50,289 nucleotides of DNA from CAMDBL01 sp964498125 (GCA_964498125.1 CAZCGE010000109.1:1-50289); one strand, 5' to 3'. Positions 33,866 through 42,236 are shown, counted from the stretch's first letter. The notes: a model not told the origin generated them from the sequence alone. Translations and numbers: made by a program.

Positions 33866-35068
33866 ATGACCGATGCTGCATCTTCCGCGTCCCCCTATCG
33901 CGACCGCGCGGGCTTCCACGCCGAGCGCGGCGTGTTGCAGATCGTCATCGGCGTCATCGCCTTCCTGACGCTGGTCGATTTGTTCGCGACGCAAGCCCTC
34001 CTGCCAGCACTGGCGTCGAGTTACGGCGTCAGTCCGGCGGCGATGGCGACGGCCGTCAATGCCAGTACGCTGGGCATGGCCGTGGCGGGGCTTGTGGTCG
34101 CCTATTTCAGTCGTGATATCGATCGCCGCCGTGGGGTGGTGTGGAGTTTGGTATTGCTGACCTTGCCGACCGCGCTGCTGTCGGTGGCTCCGGACCTGAC
34201 GACCTTCGCGCTGCTGCGGATTGCCCAAGGCCTATGCATGGCGACGGCATTCACGCTGACGCTGGCCTATCTCGCGGAGGAGACCAGCGGCAATGAGACC
34301 GCCGCCGCGTTCGCCGCCTACATCACCGGTAACGTCACGAGCAATCTGTTGGGCCGCCTGCTTTCGGCGACGTTGGCCGACAGCGTGGGCATCGCCGCCA
34401 ATTTCCAGATCTTCGCCATGCTCAATCTGGCGGGTGCTGGCCTCGCCTATCTGGCGCTCGACAGAGTGAGCCACATGGCGGTGGCAATGGACATGCGCAA
34501 GTCCCATTTCGCCGCCTGGCGGCAACATCTATCCAACGCCGCCTTGCGCGCCAGCTTCGCCATCGGCTTCTGCATCCTGTTCGCCTTCATCGGCACGTTC
34601 TCCTACGTCAATTTCGTGCTGGTGAGCCCGGAAATCGGCCTCGGCATGATGTCGGTCGGTTTGGTTTATTTCGTGTTTTTGCCCTCGATCTTTACGACGC
34701 CGCTCGCCGGCCGCCTGGCCGAGCGGTTCGGAACGCGCGCCACACTCCAGGCCGGTCTCGGCATCGCCGGTCTCGGTCTGCCCCTGCTCCTGCTCCCCAG
34801 ACTTTCGGCGGTCCTGGTCGGCTTGACCCTGGTCGGGGTCGGCACCTTCCTTGCGCAGGCGACGACGACAGGATTTGTCGGCCGCGCCGCCAGGGGCGAT
34901 CCAGGCTCCGCCAGTGGCCTTTATCTGGCGAGCTACTTCCTGGGCGGCCTCGCCGGCAGCGCCGTGCTCGGCCAGCTGTTCGTCGGTTTGGGCTGGCCGG
35001 CGTGCGTGGCCGGCATCGGTGCCGCGCTGCTCGCCGCGGTCGTGCTGGCCCGACACGTCGAGGAATAA
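33866..35068 (+). CDS. Major facilitator superfamily transporter
   Basis: 400 residues with twelve hydrophobic segments; the MFS loop 2–3 motif is seen in the form S-R-D-I-D-R-R-R-G, repeated in the second half as G-R-L-A-E-R-F-G-T-R. The N-terminal part resembles YnfM/CynX-type transporters (L-F-A-T-Q-A-L-L-P-A-L-A). The substrate is unknown; efflux is plausible given the stress-like setting. An aggag site lies upstream of the ATG. 109 bases after the cupin gene and 37 bases before the DUF1622 gene, so probably in one transcript. Confidence 0.92.
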   Translation: MTDAASSASPYRDRAGFHAERGVLQIVIGVIAFLTLVDLFATQALLPALASSYGVSPAAMATAVNASTLGMAVAGLVVAYFSRDIDRRRGVVWSLVLLTLPTALLSVAPDLTTFALLRIAQGLCMATAFTLTLAYLAEETSGNETAAAFAAYITGNVTSNLLGRLLSATLADSVGIAANFQIFAMLNLAGAGLAYLALDRVSHMAVAMDMRKSHFAAWRQHLSNAALRASFAIGFCILFAFIGTFSYVNFVLVSPEIGLGMMSVGLVYFVFLPSIFTTPLAGRLAERFGTRATLQAGLGIAGLGLPLLLLPRLSAVLVGLTLVGVGTFLAQATTTGFVGRAARGDPGSASGLYLASYFLGGLAGSAVLGQLFVGLGWPACVAGIGAALLAAVVLARHVEE

Positions 35069-35105
35069 CCGCGCCGGTCCAGGCCGTGGAACATGGAGCG
35101 GACCC

Positions 35106-35474
35106 ATGCACGAAATGGTCGCGAACATGGCGCTGCTCGAAACGGTGGTCGGCCACGGTCTGCGCTTGGTCGGCACGGCGATCGATGTGTTCGGCGTTCT
35201 CCTCATTGTGCTGGGCATTGCCTGGTCGACCGCGCAGTTCGTGCGCCGGCATGCGGATGTGGAGGATTACGTCGCGCTGCGCACACGCCTCGGCCGGTCG
35301 CTGCTGCTCGGTCTCGAAGTGCTGGTCGCCGCCGATATCGTCAAGACGATTGCGCTGGATCTGACCTTCACCAGCGTCGGCGTGCTGGCCGCGCTGATCC
35401 TGGCACGCACGTTCCTGAGCTGGACGCTGGTGCTGGAGATCGAGGGGCGCTGGCCGTGGCGGCGCGGTGAATAG
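35106..35474 (+). CDS. DUF1622 inner-membrane protein
   Basis: 122 residues with three hydrophobic segments (residues ~20–38, 58–75, 83–100). The conserved DUF1622 block R-x-x-L-G-R-S-L-L-L-G-L-E-V-L-V-A-A-D-I-V-K-T-I is intact, as is L-x-x-R-T-F-L-S-W-x-L-x-x-E-I-E-G-R-W-P-W. The function of the family is unknown. A ggagcgg site precedes the ATG. The next operator starts 16 bases after its stop. Confidence 0.9.
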   Translation: MHEMVANMALLETVVGHGLRLVGTAIDVFGVLLIVLGIAWSTAQFVRRHADVEDYVALRTRLGRSLLLGLEVLVAADIVKTIALDLTFTSVGVLAALILARTFLSWTLVLEIEGRWPWRRGE

Positions 35475-35489
35475 AGTGGTGCCGCGCAC

Positions 35490-35530
35490 GATAGCCTTCG
35501 CCTATCGAATTGCGACGCAATCGATATTTC
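35490..35530 (+). promoter_or_regulatory. LysR/OxyR-type operator upstream of the DUF302 gene
   Basis: ATAG-N7-CTAT at 35491–35505, followed by CGAATT and, after 17 bases, GATATTTC. This matches 33136–33176 in arrangement. CTAT ends 106 bases before the DUF302 ATG, against 107 for the cupin gene. Confidence 0.7.
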
Positions 35531-35611
35531 CAGTCCGCCGCCGCCTTCGCCACACTGCGACCTAGCGCTCGAATGCCGGGCGCGCACCGCACAACTCAAC
35601 AGGAGAGTCTC

Positions 35612-36109
35612 ATGTCGAACCGCGCCGCCACGTTTTGCGCCAGCGTCTTGATCGTGGCCGTTCTGGCCCTTGCATCGATCCCCGCCATGCGTGCGGCCGG
35701 CGCGCAGGCCGTGCTCTCCGGCGACGGCATCGTGCGGGTGAAAAGCGCCTATTCGGTCGCGGAGACCATCACCCGCCTGAAGCAGGACATCGCCGGCAAG
35801 GGAATTATGTTCTTCTCGGAGGTCGACCAGGCCAAGCTCGCGGCAGGCGCCGGCATTACGCTTAATCCGTCGACGCTCCTCACTTTCGGTAACCCGCCGC
35901 TCGGCACGCAGTTCATCACCGCCAATGCCAATGCCGGCCTCGACTGGCCGGTGCGCCTGCTGGTGACGCAAGACGGCAACGGCGGCGTCTGGGCGGTCTA
36001 TACGAACTTCGATTGGATCGCCAAGCGCCACGGCATCACCAATCGTGACGCGCAATTCAAGACGGCCTCGGGCGTGATCGCATCGATCACATCGAGCGTG
36101 GTGAAGTGA
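35612..36109 (+). CDS. Exported DUF302 protein
   Basis: 165 residues: signal peptide (A-S-V-L-I-V-A-V-L-A-L-A-S-I-P-A, cleavage near A-G-A), then one DUF302 domain (S-V-A-E-T-I-x-R-L-K-x-D-I-A-G-K-G-I-M-F-F, D-Q-A-K-L-A, F-G-N-P-x-x-G-T-Q, L-D-W-P-V-R-L-L-V). DUF302 proteins bind small ligands; function is not settled. An aggagag site lies 5 bases before the ATG. It has its own copy of the operator used by the cupin gene. Confidence 0.9.
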   Translation: MSNRAATFCASVLIVAVLALASIPAMRAAGAQAVLSGDGIVRVKSAYSVAETITRLKQDIAGKGIMFFSEVDQAKLAAGAGITLNPSTLLTFGNPPLGTQFITANANAGLDWPVRLLVTQDGNGGVWAVYTNFDWIAKRHGITNRDAQFKTASGVIASITSSVVK

Positions 36110-36183
36110 GGGAGTGGGGAATTGGAAGTCAGAAAGTGGAAATCTGGCGGATTTTGGCCGACCCTCTCCCTGCTGCCTGCTGC

Positions 36184-36909
36184 CTACCCCCGCAGCAGCG
36201 CCAGCGCCGCCCGCGCATCAATCCGGCCGTCATAGAGCGCGCGGCCGGTGATGGCGCCTTGGAGCATGCGGTACTCGGGCCGCAGCAGGGCATGGACGTC
36301 GTCGATCGAGGCCAGTCCGCCCGAGGCAATCACCGGGATCGAGGTGGCGCGCGCCAGCTCGGCGGTGGCGTCCAGATTGAGGCCCTTCAGGACGCCGTCG
36401 CGACCGATGTCGGTGAAGATGATCGCCGCCACGCCCGCGTCCTCGAAGCGGCGCGTCAAATCCAGCGCCGTCATGGTGCTGGTCTCCGCCCAGCCCGCGA
36501 CCGCCACCTTGCCCTCGCGCGCATCGATGCCGACGGCGACTCTGCCGGGAAAGGACTTGCAGGCCTGGCGCACGAGTTCGGGTTCGCGGACGGCGGCGGT
36601 GCCGAGGATGACGCGGCGGATGCCCTTGTCGAGCCACGCCTCGATCGTCGCCATGTCGCGGATGCCGCCGCCGAGCTGGGCCGGAATGGTCAGCGCCTTC
36701 AGGATCGCCTCGACCGCCGCCCCATTCACCGGCTTGCCAGCAAAGGCGCCGTTGAGATCGACGATGTGCAACCAGGAAAAGCCTTGGGCTTCGAAATCGC
36801 GCGCCTGCGCCGCCGGGTCGGTGTTGAACACCGTCGCCGCACTCATTTCGCCGTGTTTCAGGCGCACGCACTGGCCATCCTTGAGGTCGATGGCGGGAAA
36901 GAGGATCAA
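36184..36909 (-). CDS. hisA: HisA: ProFAR isomerase of histidine synthesis
   Basis: Isomerises the aminoaldose ProFAR to the aminoketose PRFAR. 241 residues, starting L-I-L-F-P-A-I-D-L-K-D-G-Q-C-V-R-L (catalytic Asp in A-I-D), second catalytic Asp in V-A-V-G-I-D-A-R, with phosphate sites G-G-G-I-R and A-S-G-G. The start that fits the family is a TTG at 36909 with an aggt site; the frame continues to 36966. No hisF, hisH or hisE is near, so the usual hisHAF order is broken here. Confidence 0.94.
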   Translation of the reverse strand: MILFPAIDLKDGQCVRLKHGEMSAATVFNTDPAAQARDFEAQGFSWLHIVDLNGAFAGKPVNGAAVEAILKALTIPAQLGGGIRDMATIEAWLDKGIRRVILGTAAVREPELVRQACKSFPGRVAVGIDAREGKVAVAGWAETSTMTALDLTRRFEDAGVAAIIFTDIGRDGVLKGLNLDATAELARATSIPVIASGGLASIDDVHALLRPEYRMLQGAITGRALYDGRIDARAALALLRG

Positions 36910-37016
36910 GCTTGTACCTGCATGGTCGCGATAGCCGACTTCGCCTTGAGATTGCTGCGATCTCATGCGAACAAACAGTCAACAGTGTCCCTCAGTCAAG
37001 CTCGCAGTTGTCCCAC

Positions 37017-37352
37017 GTGCCCACCAGCCCGACGTCACTCTTGCCCGAACCGCCAGCGCCAGTCCGTGCGCGCGGGGAACCGCGCCGGCTTACGGCGGCC
37101 GACGCCGTCGACATCTGGATCGCGCGCTGGCTCAGGGTGCGGCGCAAAGACATTCTCGTCCGCTATGGCTGCGATCCGCGACGCCTCTATGAGATCTGGG
37201 AAGAGACCCGCTTTCCCGGCAGCCGTGCCCGGGCGCTGGAGGTGCTCGCCGAACGCTACCCCACCCTTGTCGATCGCATCGACAAGGGGCCGCACAGGCG
37301 CATCTCACGCGCCGCTCACCCCGACCAGCTCGCGTTGTTCGAAATGTTGTAG
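37017..37352 (+). CDS. Conserved small protein of unknown function
   Basis: About 111 residues from a GTG at 37017; the frame is open back to a TTG at 36912 that would overlap the start of hisA. The Pro-rich beginning leads to a helical, basic core, D-A-V-D-I-W-I-A-R-W-L-R-V-R-R-K-D-I-L-V, then Y-G-C-D-P-R-R-L-Y-E-I-W-E-E. The spacing of helices suggests a helix-turn-helix-like DNA-binding protein, but I cannot name a family. It converges with the helicase gene, the two stops lying 20 bases apart. Confidence 0.6.
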   Translation: MPTSPTSLLPEPPAPVRARGEPRRLTAADAVDIWIARWLRVRRKDILVRYGCDPRRLYEIWEETRFPGSRARALEVLAERYPTLVDRIDKGPHRRISRAAHPDQLALFEML

Positions 37353-37372
37353 TGCACGGCGGCGCTGCCCGA

Positions 37373-39388
37373 TCAGGTGGCGGCAGGTGGCCGGTTCTTC
37401 TTCTTGTTCGCATACTTGGACGCTGCTTTTTGCGCGCCCTGCCCGTGATAAGTCTGAGTGCCACGCGGTTTGTGGCCATGGGCCACAAAGGCCTTCTTGC
37501 CTTCTGGCCGGTTCGGCTGGCCGCCCGAAGTTGCGTGTGGACGGGGCTGCCAGGGCTTTTTCTGCCGCTCTCGCGGCAGGGCTGCGACCAGCGTTGGAGC
37601 CTTCTCTGGCTGGACTTTGACCGGAGGTTTGGCTGGCCGTGGGATCACCGGCGTCGGCGCGGTGTCGATGACATTGGCAGCGACTACCTCATCGGCTTCG
37701 GTCTCCGCGCCGACCCGAGTGATGTGGCCCTCCTTGTTCTTGGCTGTGTGCACGGCCGTGGCGAACTGGTCGGCGATTTCGGCGAGAATCTGGAATTGCG
37801 TATCGCGCTCGGCAATGCTGATGGTGCCGATCTCGGCCTTGCTGATATTGCCGGCCTTGCAGATGAGCGGTACCAGCCAGCGCGGGTCGGCGTTACGATT
37901 GCGGCCGATGTTGAGGCGGAACCAGATCATGGCCCGCCCATCCTCGCGGCGGGGACGGCGCGGCTGAACGGGTCTGGAATCCCCAGGACCGGCCCTTTCC
38001 TGGCCTGCTGCGTAAGGGGCGCCGCGCTCGACACGGTCCCGGCCGGCATGCGAACGCTCCTCGCGGCGCGGCGGCCCCATATCCTTGGCCAGATCTTCCG
38101 GCGCGGGCAGTCGGGCACCGTGGATCCGCACCAATGCCAGCGCGATCTGATCGGCGGAGCGGGCCGCCTGCAGCGCGCCGACCAGCGCGGCTTCTTCCGG
38201 GGTGGCGGCCTCGGTGAAGACCGCATCGGCCAGAAACCGCTCCTGATCGCGCGCCCTGATCTGATCGGCGGTTGGCGCCGGTTCCCAGGCTGCCTTGATC
38301 CTGGCGGTCTCCAATAACGTCTCGGCCTTGCGGCGGCGGTTGTGCGGGACGATCAGTGTGCAGATACCTTTGCGGCCCGCCCGCCCGGTGCGACCCGAGC
38401 GGTGCAGCAGCGTCTCACCGTCGTTGGGCAGGTCGGCATGGATGACGAGAGCCAGGTCCGGCAGGTCGAGGCCGCGCGCGGCGACATCGGTGGCAACCAG
38501 CACGCGGGCCCGCCCATCGCGCAGCGCCTGCAGCGCGTGGCTGCGCTCGCTCTGGGACAGTTCGCCCGACAGGGCCACGGCGGCAAAACCGCGCTCCAGG
38601 AGCCGCGCATGCAGGCGCTTGACGGCCTCGCGCGTGGCGCGGAACACCAAGGTCGAGTGCGCCTCATGGAAGCGCAGCACGTTGACCACTGCGTTCTCGA
38701 TGTCGCCGGGCACAACGCGGATGGCCTGATAGGTGATATCGCTGTGCTGCTCGTCACGCCGGCTGGTGCCGATGCGCCGTGCATCGCGCTGATAACGGCG
38801 TGCCAGCGCCTCGATCTCGCGCGGTACCGTGGCCGAGAACAAGAGCGTCTGCCGGCTGGCGGGCGTTGCCTCGAGAATGAATTCCAGATCCTCCCGGAAC
38901 CCCAGGTCGAGCATCTCGTCGGCCTCGTCGAGCACCACGGTTTTCAGTTGCGACAGATCGAGCCGCTTGCGTTCCAGGTGGTCGCGCAGCCGGCCGGGTG
39001 TGCCAACCACGATATGCGCGCCGCTGCTGAGGTTGCGTGCCTCCGCCCGTACATCCATGCCGCCAACGCAGGTGATGACGCGGGCCTCGGTGTGCGCGTA
39101 CAGCCAAGCCAGCTCGCGTTGCACCTGCATAGCCAGTTCCCGGGTGGGCGCCACGATCAGCGCCAGGGGTGCAGCGGCCCGTTCGAAACGCTGCGCTTCG
39201 CCGAGCAGCGCCGGGGCCATCGCCAGGCCGAATGCAACGGTCTTGCCGGAGCCGGTCTGAGCCGACACCAGCAGATCACATGCCGCGGCATCGGCCTCGA
39301 GGACGGCAAGCTGAACAGGGGTCGGGACAGAGTAGTCGCGCGCCGCAAGGGCACGCGCCAGCGCGGCATGGGTCGACGGAAAGGACAT
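37373..39388 (-). CDS. DEAD-box RNA helicase with DbpA-type RNA-binding domain
   Basis: 671 residues. Helicase core: Q-motif P-T-P-V-Q, A-Q-T-G-S-G-K-T, P-T-R-E-L-A, V-L-D-E-A-D-E-M, F-S-A-T-V-P, A-T-D-V-A-A-R-G-L-D, H-R-S-G-R-T-G-R-A-G. After a linker of ~100 residues comes a DbpA-like domain (W-F-R-L-N-I-G-R-N-R-N-A-D-P-R-W-L-V-P-L-I-C), then a basic Lys/Pro/Arg-rich tail. Such CsdA/DbpA-like enzymes act in ribosome assembly and mRNA turnover. Single gene. Confidence 0.93.
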   Translation of the reverse strand: MSFPSTHAALARALAARDYSVPTPVQLAVLEADAAACDLLVSAQTGSGKTVAFGLAMAPALLGEAQRFERAAAPLALIVAPTRELAMQVQRELAWLYAHTEARVITCVGGMDVRAEARNLSSGAHIVVGTPGRLRDHLERKRLDLSQLKTVVLDEADEMLDLGFREDLEFILEATPASRQTLLFSATVPREIEALARRYQRDARRIGTSRRDEQHSDITYQAIRVVPGDIENAVVNVLRFHEAHSTLVFRATREAVKRLHARLLERGFAAVALSGELSQSERSHALQALRDGRARVLVATDVAARGLDLPDLALVIHADLPNDGETLLHRSGRTGRAGRKGICTLIVPHNRRRKAETLLETARIKAAWEPAPTADQIRARDQERFLADAVFTEAATPEEAALVGALQAARSADQIALALVRIHGARLPAPEDLAKDMGPPRREERSHAGRDRVERGAPYAAGQERAGPGDSRPVQPRRPRREDGRAMIWFRLNIGRNRNADPRWLVPLICKAGNISKAEIGTISIAERDTQFQILAEIADQFATAVHTAKNKEGHITRVGAETEADEVVAANVIDTAPTPVIPRPAKPPVKVQPEKAPTLVAALPRERQKKPWQPRPHATSGGQPNRPEGKKAFVAHGHKPRGTQTYHGQGAQKAASKYANKKKNRPPAAT

Positions 39389-39550
39389 AGCGGGGTGAGC
39401 TTTTCGAGCCAGAGCGGCGCCACCGCGCGACCGGCAGCGGTGCGCGGGCCATCGCGGTTTGAGACCAATGAGATGCAGCTCTTAGCCCATACGCACCCGC
39501 AACACCAGCCGCTATCCCAACACAGGGGGAACAGGGTGTGTTTCTGGCCG

Positions 39551-39985
39551 TCAGGCTTTGCGGGGCTTGCCCGCGTCGGCGCCGTTCCTGCCGTAGATCA
39601 TGCGGGCGACATTGGCCTCCGCGGCCACCGCCTCGCAGGCCGCGCATGGTCGCGATGTCGAGTAAAGTATGGCATGCGTCAGGTCCTTGCGGCCCAGCGC
39701 CTTCTGTGCCTCCCAGACCGCAACACGCTCGGCATGGGCGCTCGGGTTGGCGTCCGTCACGACGCGGCTCGGCCCAAAAGCGACGATCCGGTCGTCGAGC
39801 ACCAGAACAGCGCCATAGGACTGATCACCCGCCGCCACGGCCTGCTGCCGCATGCGTTCGGCCTCGGCCAGAAAATGCGCCTGGCGGCTGTCCTGGGCGC
39901 GAACGGCCCCTGGCCGATATCCCAACAGAGCCAAGCCGGCCGCGCAGGCATGAAGAAATGAACGACGACTGCCGGAATTGCACAT
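39551..39985 (-). CDS. Tat-exported cytidine/deoxycytidylate deaminase-family protein
   Basis: 144 residues. The N-terminus N-S-G-S-R-R-S-F-L-H-A-C-A-A-G-L-A-L-L-G carries a twin-arginine motif (S-R-R-S-F-L) and ends with A-V-R-A-Q. The mature domain has the zinc deaminase pattern H-A-E…P-C-A-A-C (A-H-A-E-R-V-A-V and S-R-P-C-A-A-C). Most such enzymes are cytoplasmic nucleoside or base deaminases, so a folded, Tat-exported form is unusual. The substrate is unknown. ilvH starts on the same strand upstream, its stop 40 bases away. Confidence 0.85.
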   Translation of the reverse strand: MCNSGSRRSFLHACAAGLALLGYRPGAVRAQDSRQAHFLAEAERMRQQAVAAGDQSYGAVLVLDDRIVAFGPSRVVTDANPSAHAERVAVWEAQKALGRKDLTHAILYSTSRPCAACEAVAAEANVARMIYGRNGADAGKPRKA

Positions 39986-40025
39986 GGCGGTCCTGCGTCA
40001 GCGTTGCGCCTGCATACCCGTCCAC

Positions 40026-40574
40026 TTACATCCCGGCCGCGCCACGCGAGATGGCGGCGATGCCGGTGCGAGACACCTCGACCAGGCCGAGTTCGGTCAT
40101 GATCTTGATGAAGCGTTCGACCTCCGCCGAGGGGCCGGTGAACTCAAACACAAAATGCTCGGTGGAGGCGTCGATGACGTTGGCGTTGAGGGTCTCGGCG
40201 AGCCGCAGCGCCTCGATGCGCTTCTCGCCCTTGCCGGCAACCTTGACCAGCGCCAGCTCGCGCTCGACCATCTCGCCCTCGATGGTCAGATCGCGCACGC
40301 GATGCACCGGCACCAGGCGCTCGAGCTGATGCTTGATCTGCTCGATCACCATCGGCGTGCCCTGCGTCTGAATGGTGATGCGCGAGATGTGCTTCTCGTG
40401 CTCGGTCTCGGTGACGGTCAGCGAGTCGATATTGTAGCCGCGGCCGGAGAACAAGCCGATGACGCGGGCCAGCACACCGGGCTCGTTGTCGACGATCACC
40501 GCCAGCGTGCGCCGTTCGACGGCTTGATGATGGGTCGGGCCGGGGTAGTGCGACTGTTTCTGGGTCTGGGGCAT
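40026..40574 (-). CDS. ilvH: Acetolactate synthase small (regulatory) subunit
   Basis: Activates the large subunit and confers valine feedback. 182 residues: ACT domain from residue ~23 (L-A-V-I-V-D-N-E-P-G-V-L-A-R-V-I-G-L-F-S-G-R-G-Y-N-I-D-S-L-T-V), then the C-terminal ALS_ss_C domain (A-L-V-K-V, V-I-D-A-S, F-E-F-T-G). Its partner ilvI lies 1.7 kb away, beyond a GST and a FitAB pair, although the two are normally adjacent. Confidence 0.95.
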   Translation of the reverse strand: MPQTQKQSHYPGPTHHQAVERRTLAVIVDNEPGVLARVIGLFSGRGYNIDSLTVTETEHEKHISRITIQTQGTPMVIEQIKHQLERLVPVHRVRDLTIEGEMVERELALVKVAGKGEKRIEALRLAETLNANVIDASTEHFVFEFTGPSAEVERFIKIMTELGLVEVSRTGIAAISRGAAGM

Positions 40575-40702
40575 TTTTGTTCCCGTGAGTGGTGAGTCGT
40601 GAGTGGTGAAAGGGTCAGGTGGTCAGATGGTCAGGTGGTCAGATGGTCAGGTGGTGAAGCGTAGGCCGGCGCCATCTGACCACTGACCATCTGACCATCT
40701 CA
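40575..40702. repeat. Tandem repeat array and long hairpin upstream of ilvH
   Basis: gtgagtggtgagtcgtgagtggtg is followed by ggtcag(a/g)tggtcag units repeated about five times, then by the inverted form (ccatctgaccactgaccatctgaccatctcac). The two halves can pair into one long stem. The array occupies the whole gap between the GST stop and the ilvH start. The units are too short and spacerless for a CRISPR array. Confidence 0.8.
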
Positions 40703-41380
40703 CGCCTTATAATACACCTCCACCGCCGTGTGCCCCTCCTCGTAGTGCGGAATGGTCCAGGGCTCGGTCAGCGCCGCCGAACGCCAGGCGACGAACGCGG
40801 GATGCGCCAGCATGGCATCGATATAGGCACGCGTGCTGGTGGAGACTGGAAGTTGATAGGTATCGAGCCGCGTCACGACCGGCGCATACATGGCATCGGC
40901 GGCTGAGAATGCACCGAACAGGAATGGCCCCCCGGCGCCGAACTGGTCACGCGCGCCTGTCCACATCGCCTCCAGCCGCGCCACCTCGGCCTTTATTTGA
41001 TCGCTGATCGGCGGGGTCTTGAAGCGCTTGGTCAAGTTCATCGGGCAGGCATTTCGCAATCCCTGGAAGCCAGCGTGCATTTCGGAGGCGATGGCGCGAG
41101 CATGCGCACGTGCCTTGGCGTCCCGCGGCCAGACCGCCTTGTCGGGGAATTTCTCTGCCAGGTACTCGACGATGGCCAGGCTCTCCCACACCGCCACATC
41201 CTCATCGACCAGCACCGGCACCTTGCCCGTCGGCCCGAAGCCCAGCATGCGCTGGCGAGTTTCGGGCTGATACATCGGGATCACCGTCTCCTTGAACGGA
41301 ATACCGAGCGCCGTCATCAGCATCCACGGCCGCAGCGACCACGACGAGTAGAGCTTGTTGGCGATGATGAGGTGAAGCAT
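40700..41380 (-). CDS. Glutathione S-transferase family protein
   Basis: 226 residues: thioredoxin-like N-terminal domain (L-Y-S-S-W-S-L-R-P-W with a likely catalytic Ser/Tyr, G-K-V-P-V-L-V-D, E-S-L-A-I-V-E-Y-L-A-E), then an all-helical domain (P-F-L-F-G-A-F-S-A-A-D-A-M-Y-A-P-V). Close to the zeta/beta-like GSTs with the S-S-W-S-L-R-P motif. It may detoxify electrophiles. It lies between ilvI and ilvH on the same strand and could be cotranscribed with ilvH. Confidence 0.9.
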   Translation of the reverse strand: MLHLIIANKLYSSWSLRPWMLMTALGIPFKETVIPMYQPETRQRMLGFGPTGKVPVLVDEDVAVWESLAIVEYLAEKFPDKAVWPRDAKARAHARAIASEMHAGFQGLRNACPMNLTKRFKTPPISDQIKAEVARLEAMWTGARDQFGAGGPFLFGAFSAADAMYAPVVTRLDTYQLPVSTSTRAYIDAMLAHPAFVAWRSAALTEPWTIPHYEEGHTAVEVYYKA

Positions 41381-41429
41381 GGGGGTTCAGACTGTGTCCC
41401 GAAGTGAATTGCCCGGCGCGACGATGTGC

Positions 41430-41443
41430 GATATCATGATATC
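41430..41443. promoter_or_regulatory. Palindrome upstream of fitAB-like genes
   Basis: gatatcatgatatc, a perfect 14-bp palindrome 16 bases before the antitoxin start codon. This is the expected position of a FitA-type autoregulatory operator. Confidence 0.55.
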
Positions 41444-41459
41444 ATAGATGGAGCAGATC

Positions 41460-41771
41460 ATGGCACAGTTGATCGTGCGCAACCTCGACCCCGATGTCAA
41501 AGAGCGGCTGAAGGAGCGGGCACTGCAGCGCGGACAGAGCCTTGAGGCAGCCGTCCGGGAGATCCTTGAGGAGGCTGTCCTGCGCGCCGAAAGCGAGCGC
41601 GACAACGCGGTCGAAGCCCAGAGCCTGGGTCTGCTCATGCGGCAGCGGTTCGGCGAGCGAGGACTGACCGAAGACGAGAAGCAGCGGTTCGATTCGGCCA
41701 TCCGGCAGCTCAACGCACGATCCGAGATGCGCATTCCCGATTTCGGCGATGATACAGGTGACGGCGCATGA
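41460..41771 (+). CDS. FitA/VapB-like antitoxin (ribbon-helix-helix)
   Basis: 103 residues. The N-terminus M-A-Q-L-I-V-R-N-L-D-P-D-V-K-E-R-L-K-E-R-A-L is the ribbon-helix-helix start of FitA-type antitoxins, followed by S-L-E-A-A-V-R-E-I-L-E. The C-terminal half is charged and probably binds the toxin. Good site (ggagcagatc) before the ATG at 41460. Overlaps the toxin gene by 4 bases. Confidence 0.88.
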   Translation: MAQLIVRNLDPDVKERLKERALQRGQSLEAAVREILEEAVLRAESERDNAVEAQSLGLLMRQRFGERGLTEDEKQRFDSAIRQLNARSEMRIPDFGDDTGDGA

Positions 41772-42193
41772 TGATTCTCGACACCAACGTGGTGTCCGAG
41801 CTGACAAGGCGACACCCGGAGCCCGCCGTTCAGGCGTGGACTGAAGGATTCCGGTCTGACGAATTCGTCACGACGTCGATCACCGTCATGGAATTGCGGG
41901 CAGGCGTCGAGCGCATGCAGCCCGGCCGGCGGCAACGCGAATTGTCCGAAGACGTCGAGTGGATCCTCGGCACCGTACTCGGCAACAGGATTCTCAACTT
42001 CGACAGGAAAGCTGCCTATGCGGCCGCGGCCTGGTTCGCAAAATGCGCGCGCGACGGGCGCACGATCGAGACCCGCGATACCCAGATCGCAGGCATCGCG
42101 GTATCGAGACGCATTCCCGTCGTAACGCGCAACTTGGACCATTTCGAAGGCCTCGACGTGAATGTGATCAATCCCTGGCCTCGGCCAGGATAG
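41768..42193 (+). CDS. FitB/VapC-like PIN-domain toxin
   Basis: 141-residue PIN ribonuclease: M-I-L-D-T-N-V-V-S-E-L (first acidic residue), I-T-V-M-E-L-R-A-G-V (Glu), I-E-T-R-D-T-Q-I-A-G-I-A and V-V-T-R-N-L-D-H-F (last acidic pair). The order of motifs matches FitB. All four acidic positions are present, so it looks active. It ends 43 bases before the convergent ilvI stop. Confidence 0.9.
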   Translation: MMILDTNVVSELTRRHPEPAVQAWTEGFRSDEFVTTSITVMELRAGVERMQPGRRQRELSEDVEWILGTVLGNRILNFDRKAAYAAAAWFAKCARDGRTIETRDTQIAGIAVSRRIPVVTRNLDHFEGLDVNVINPWPRPG

Positions 42194-42236
42194 CAAGAGT
42201 TTGCCGGCCGTCACTTCACATTGCCCAGCGCGCCCA

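Noticed and set aside
36106..37620. 504-codon frame opposite hisA running into the helicase gene
   Set aside because: Covers hisA, the small unknown gene and the helicase end, all better supported.
40600..40702. Possible CRISPR array
   Set aside because: Units are about 8–16 bases with no unique spacers, and there is no cas gene.
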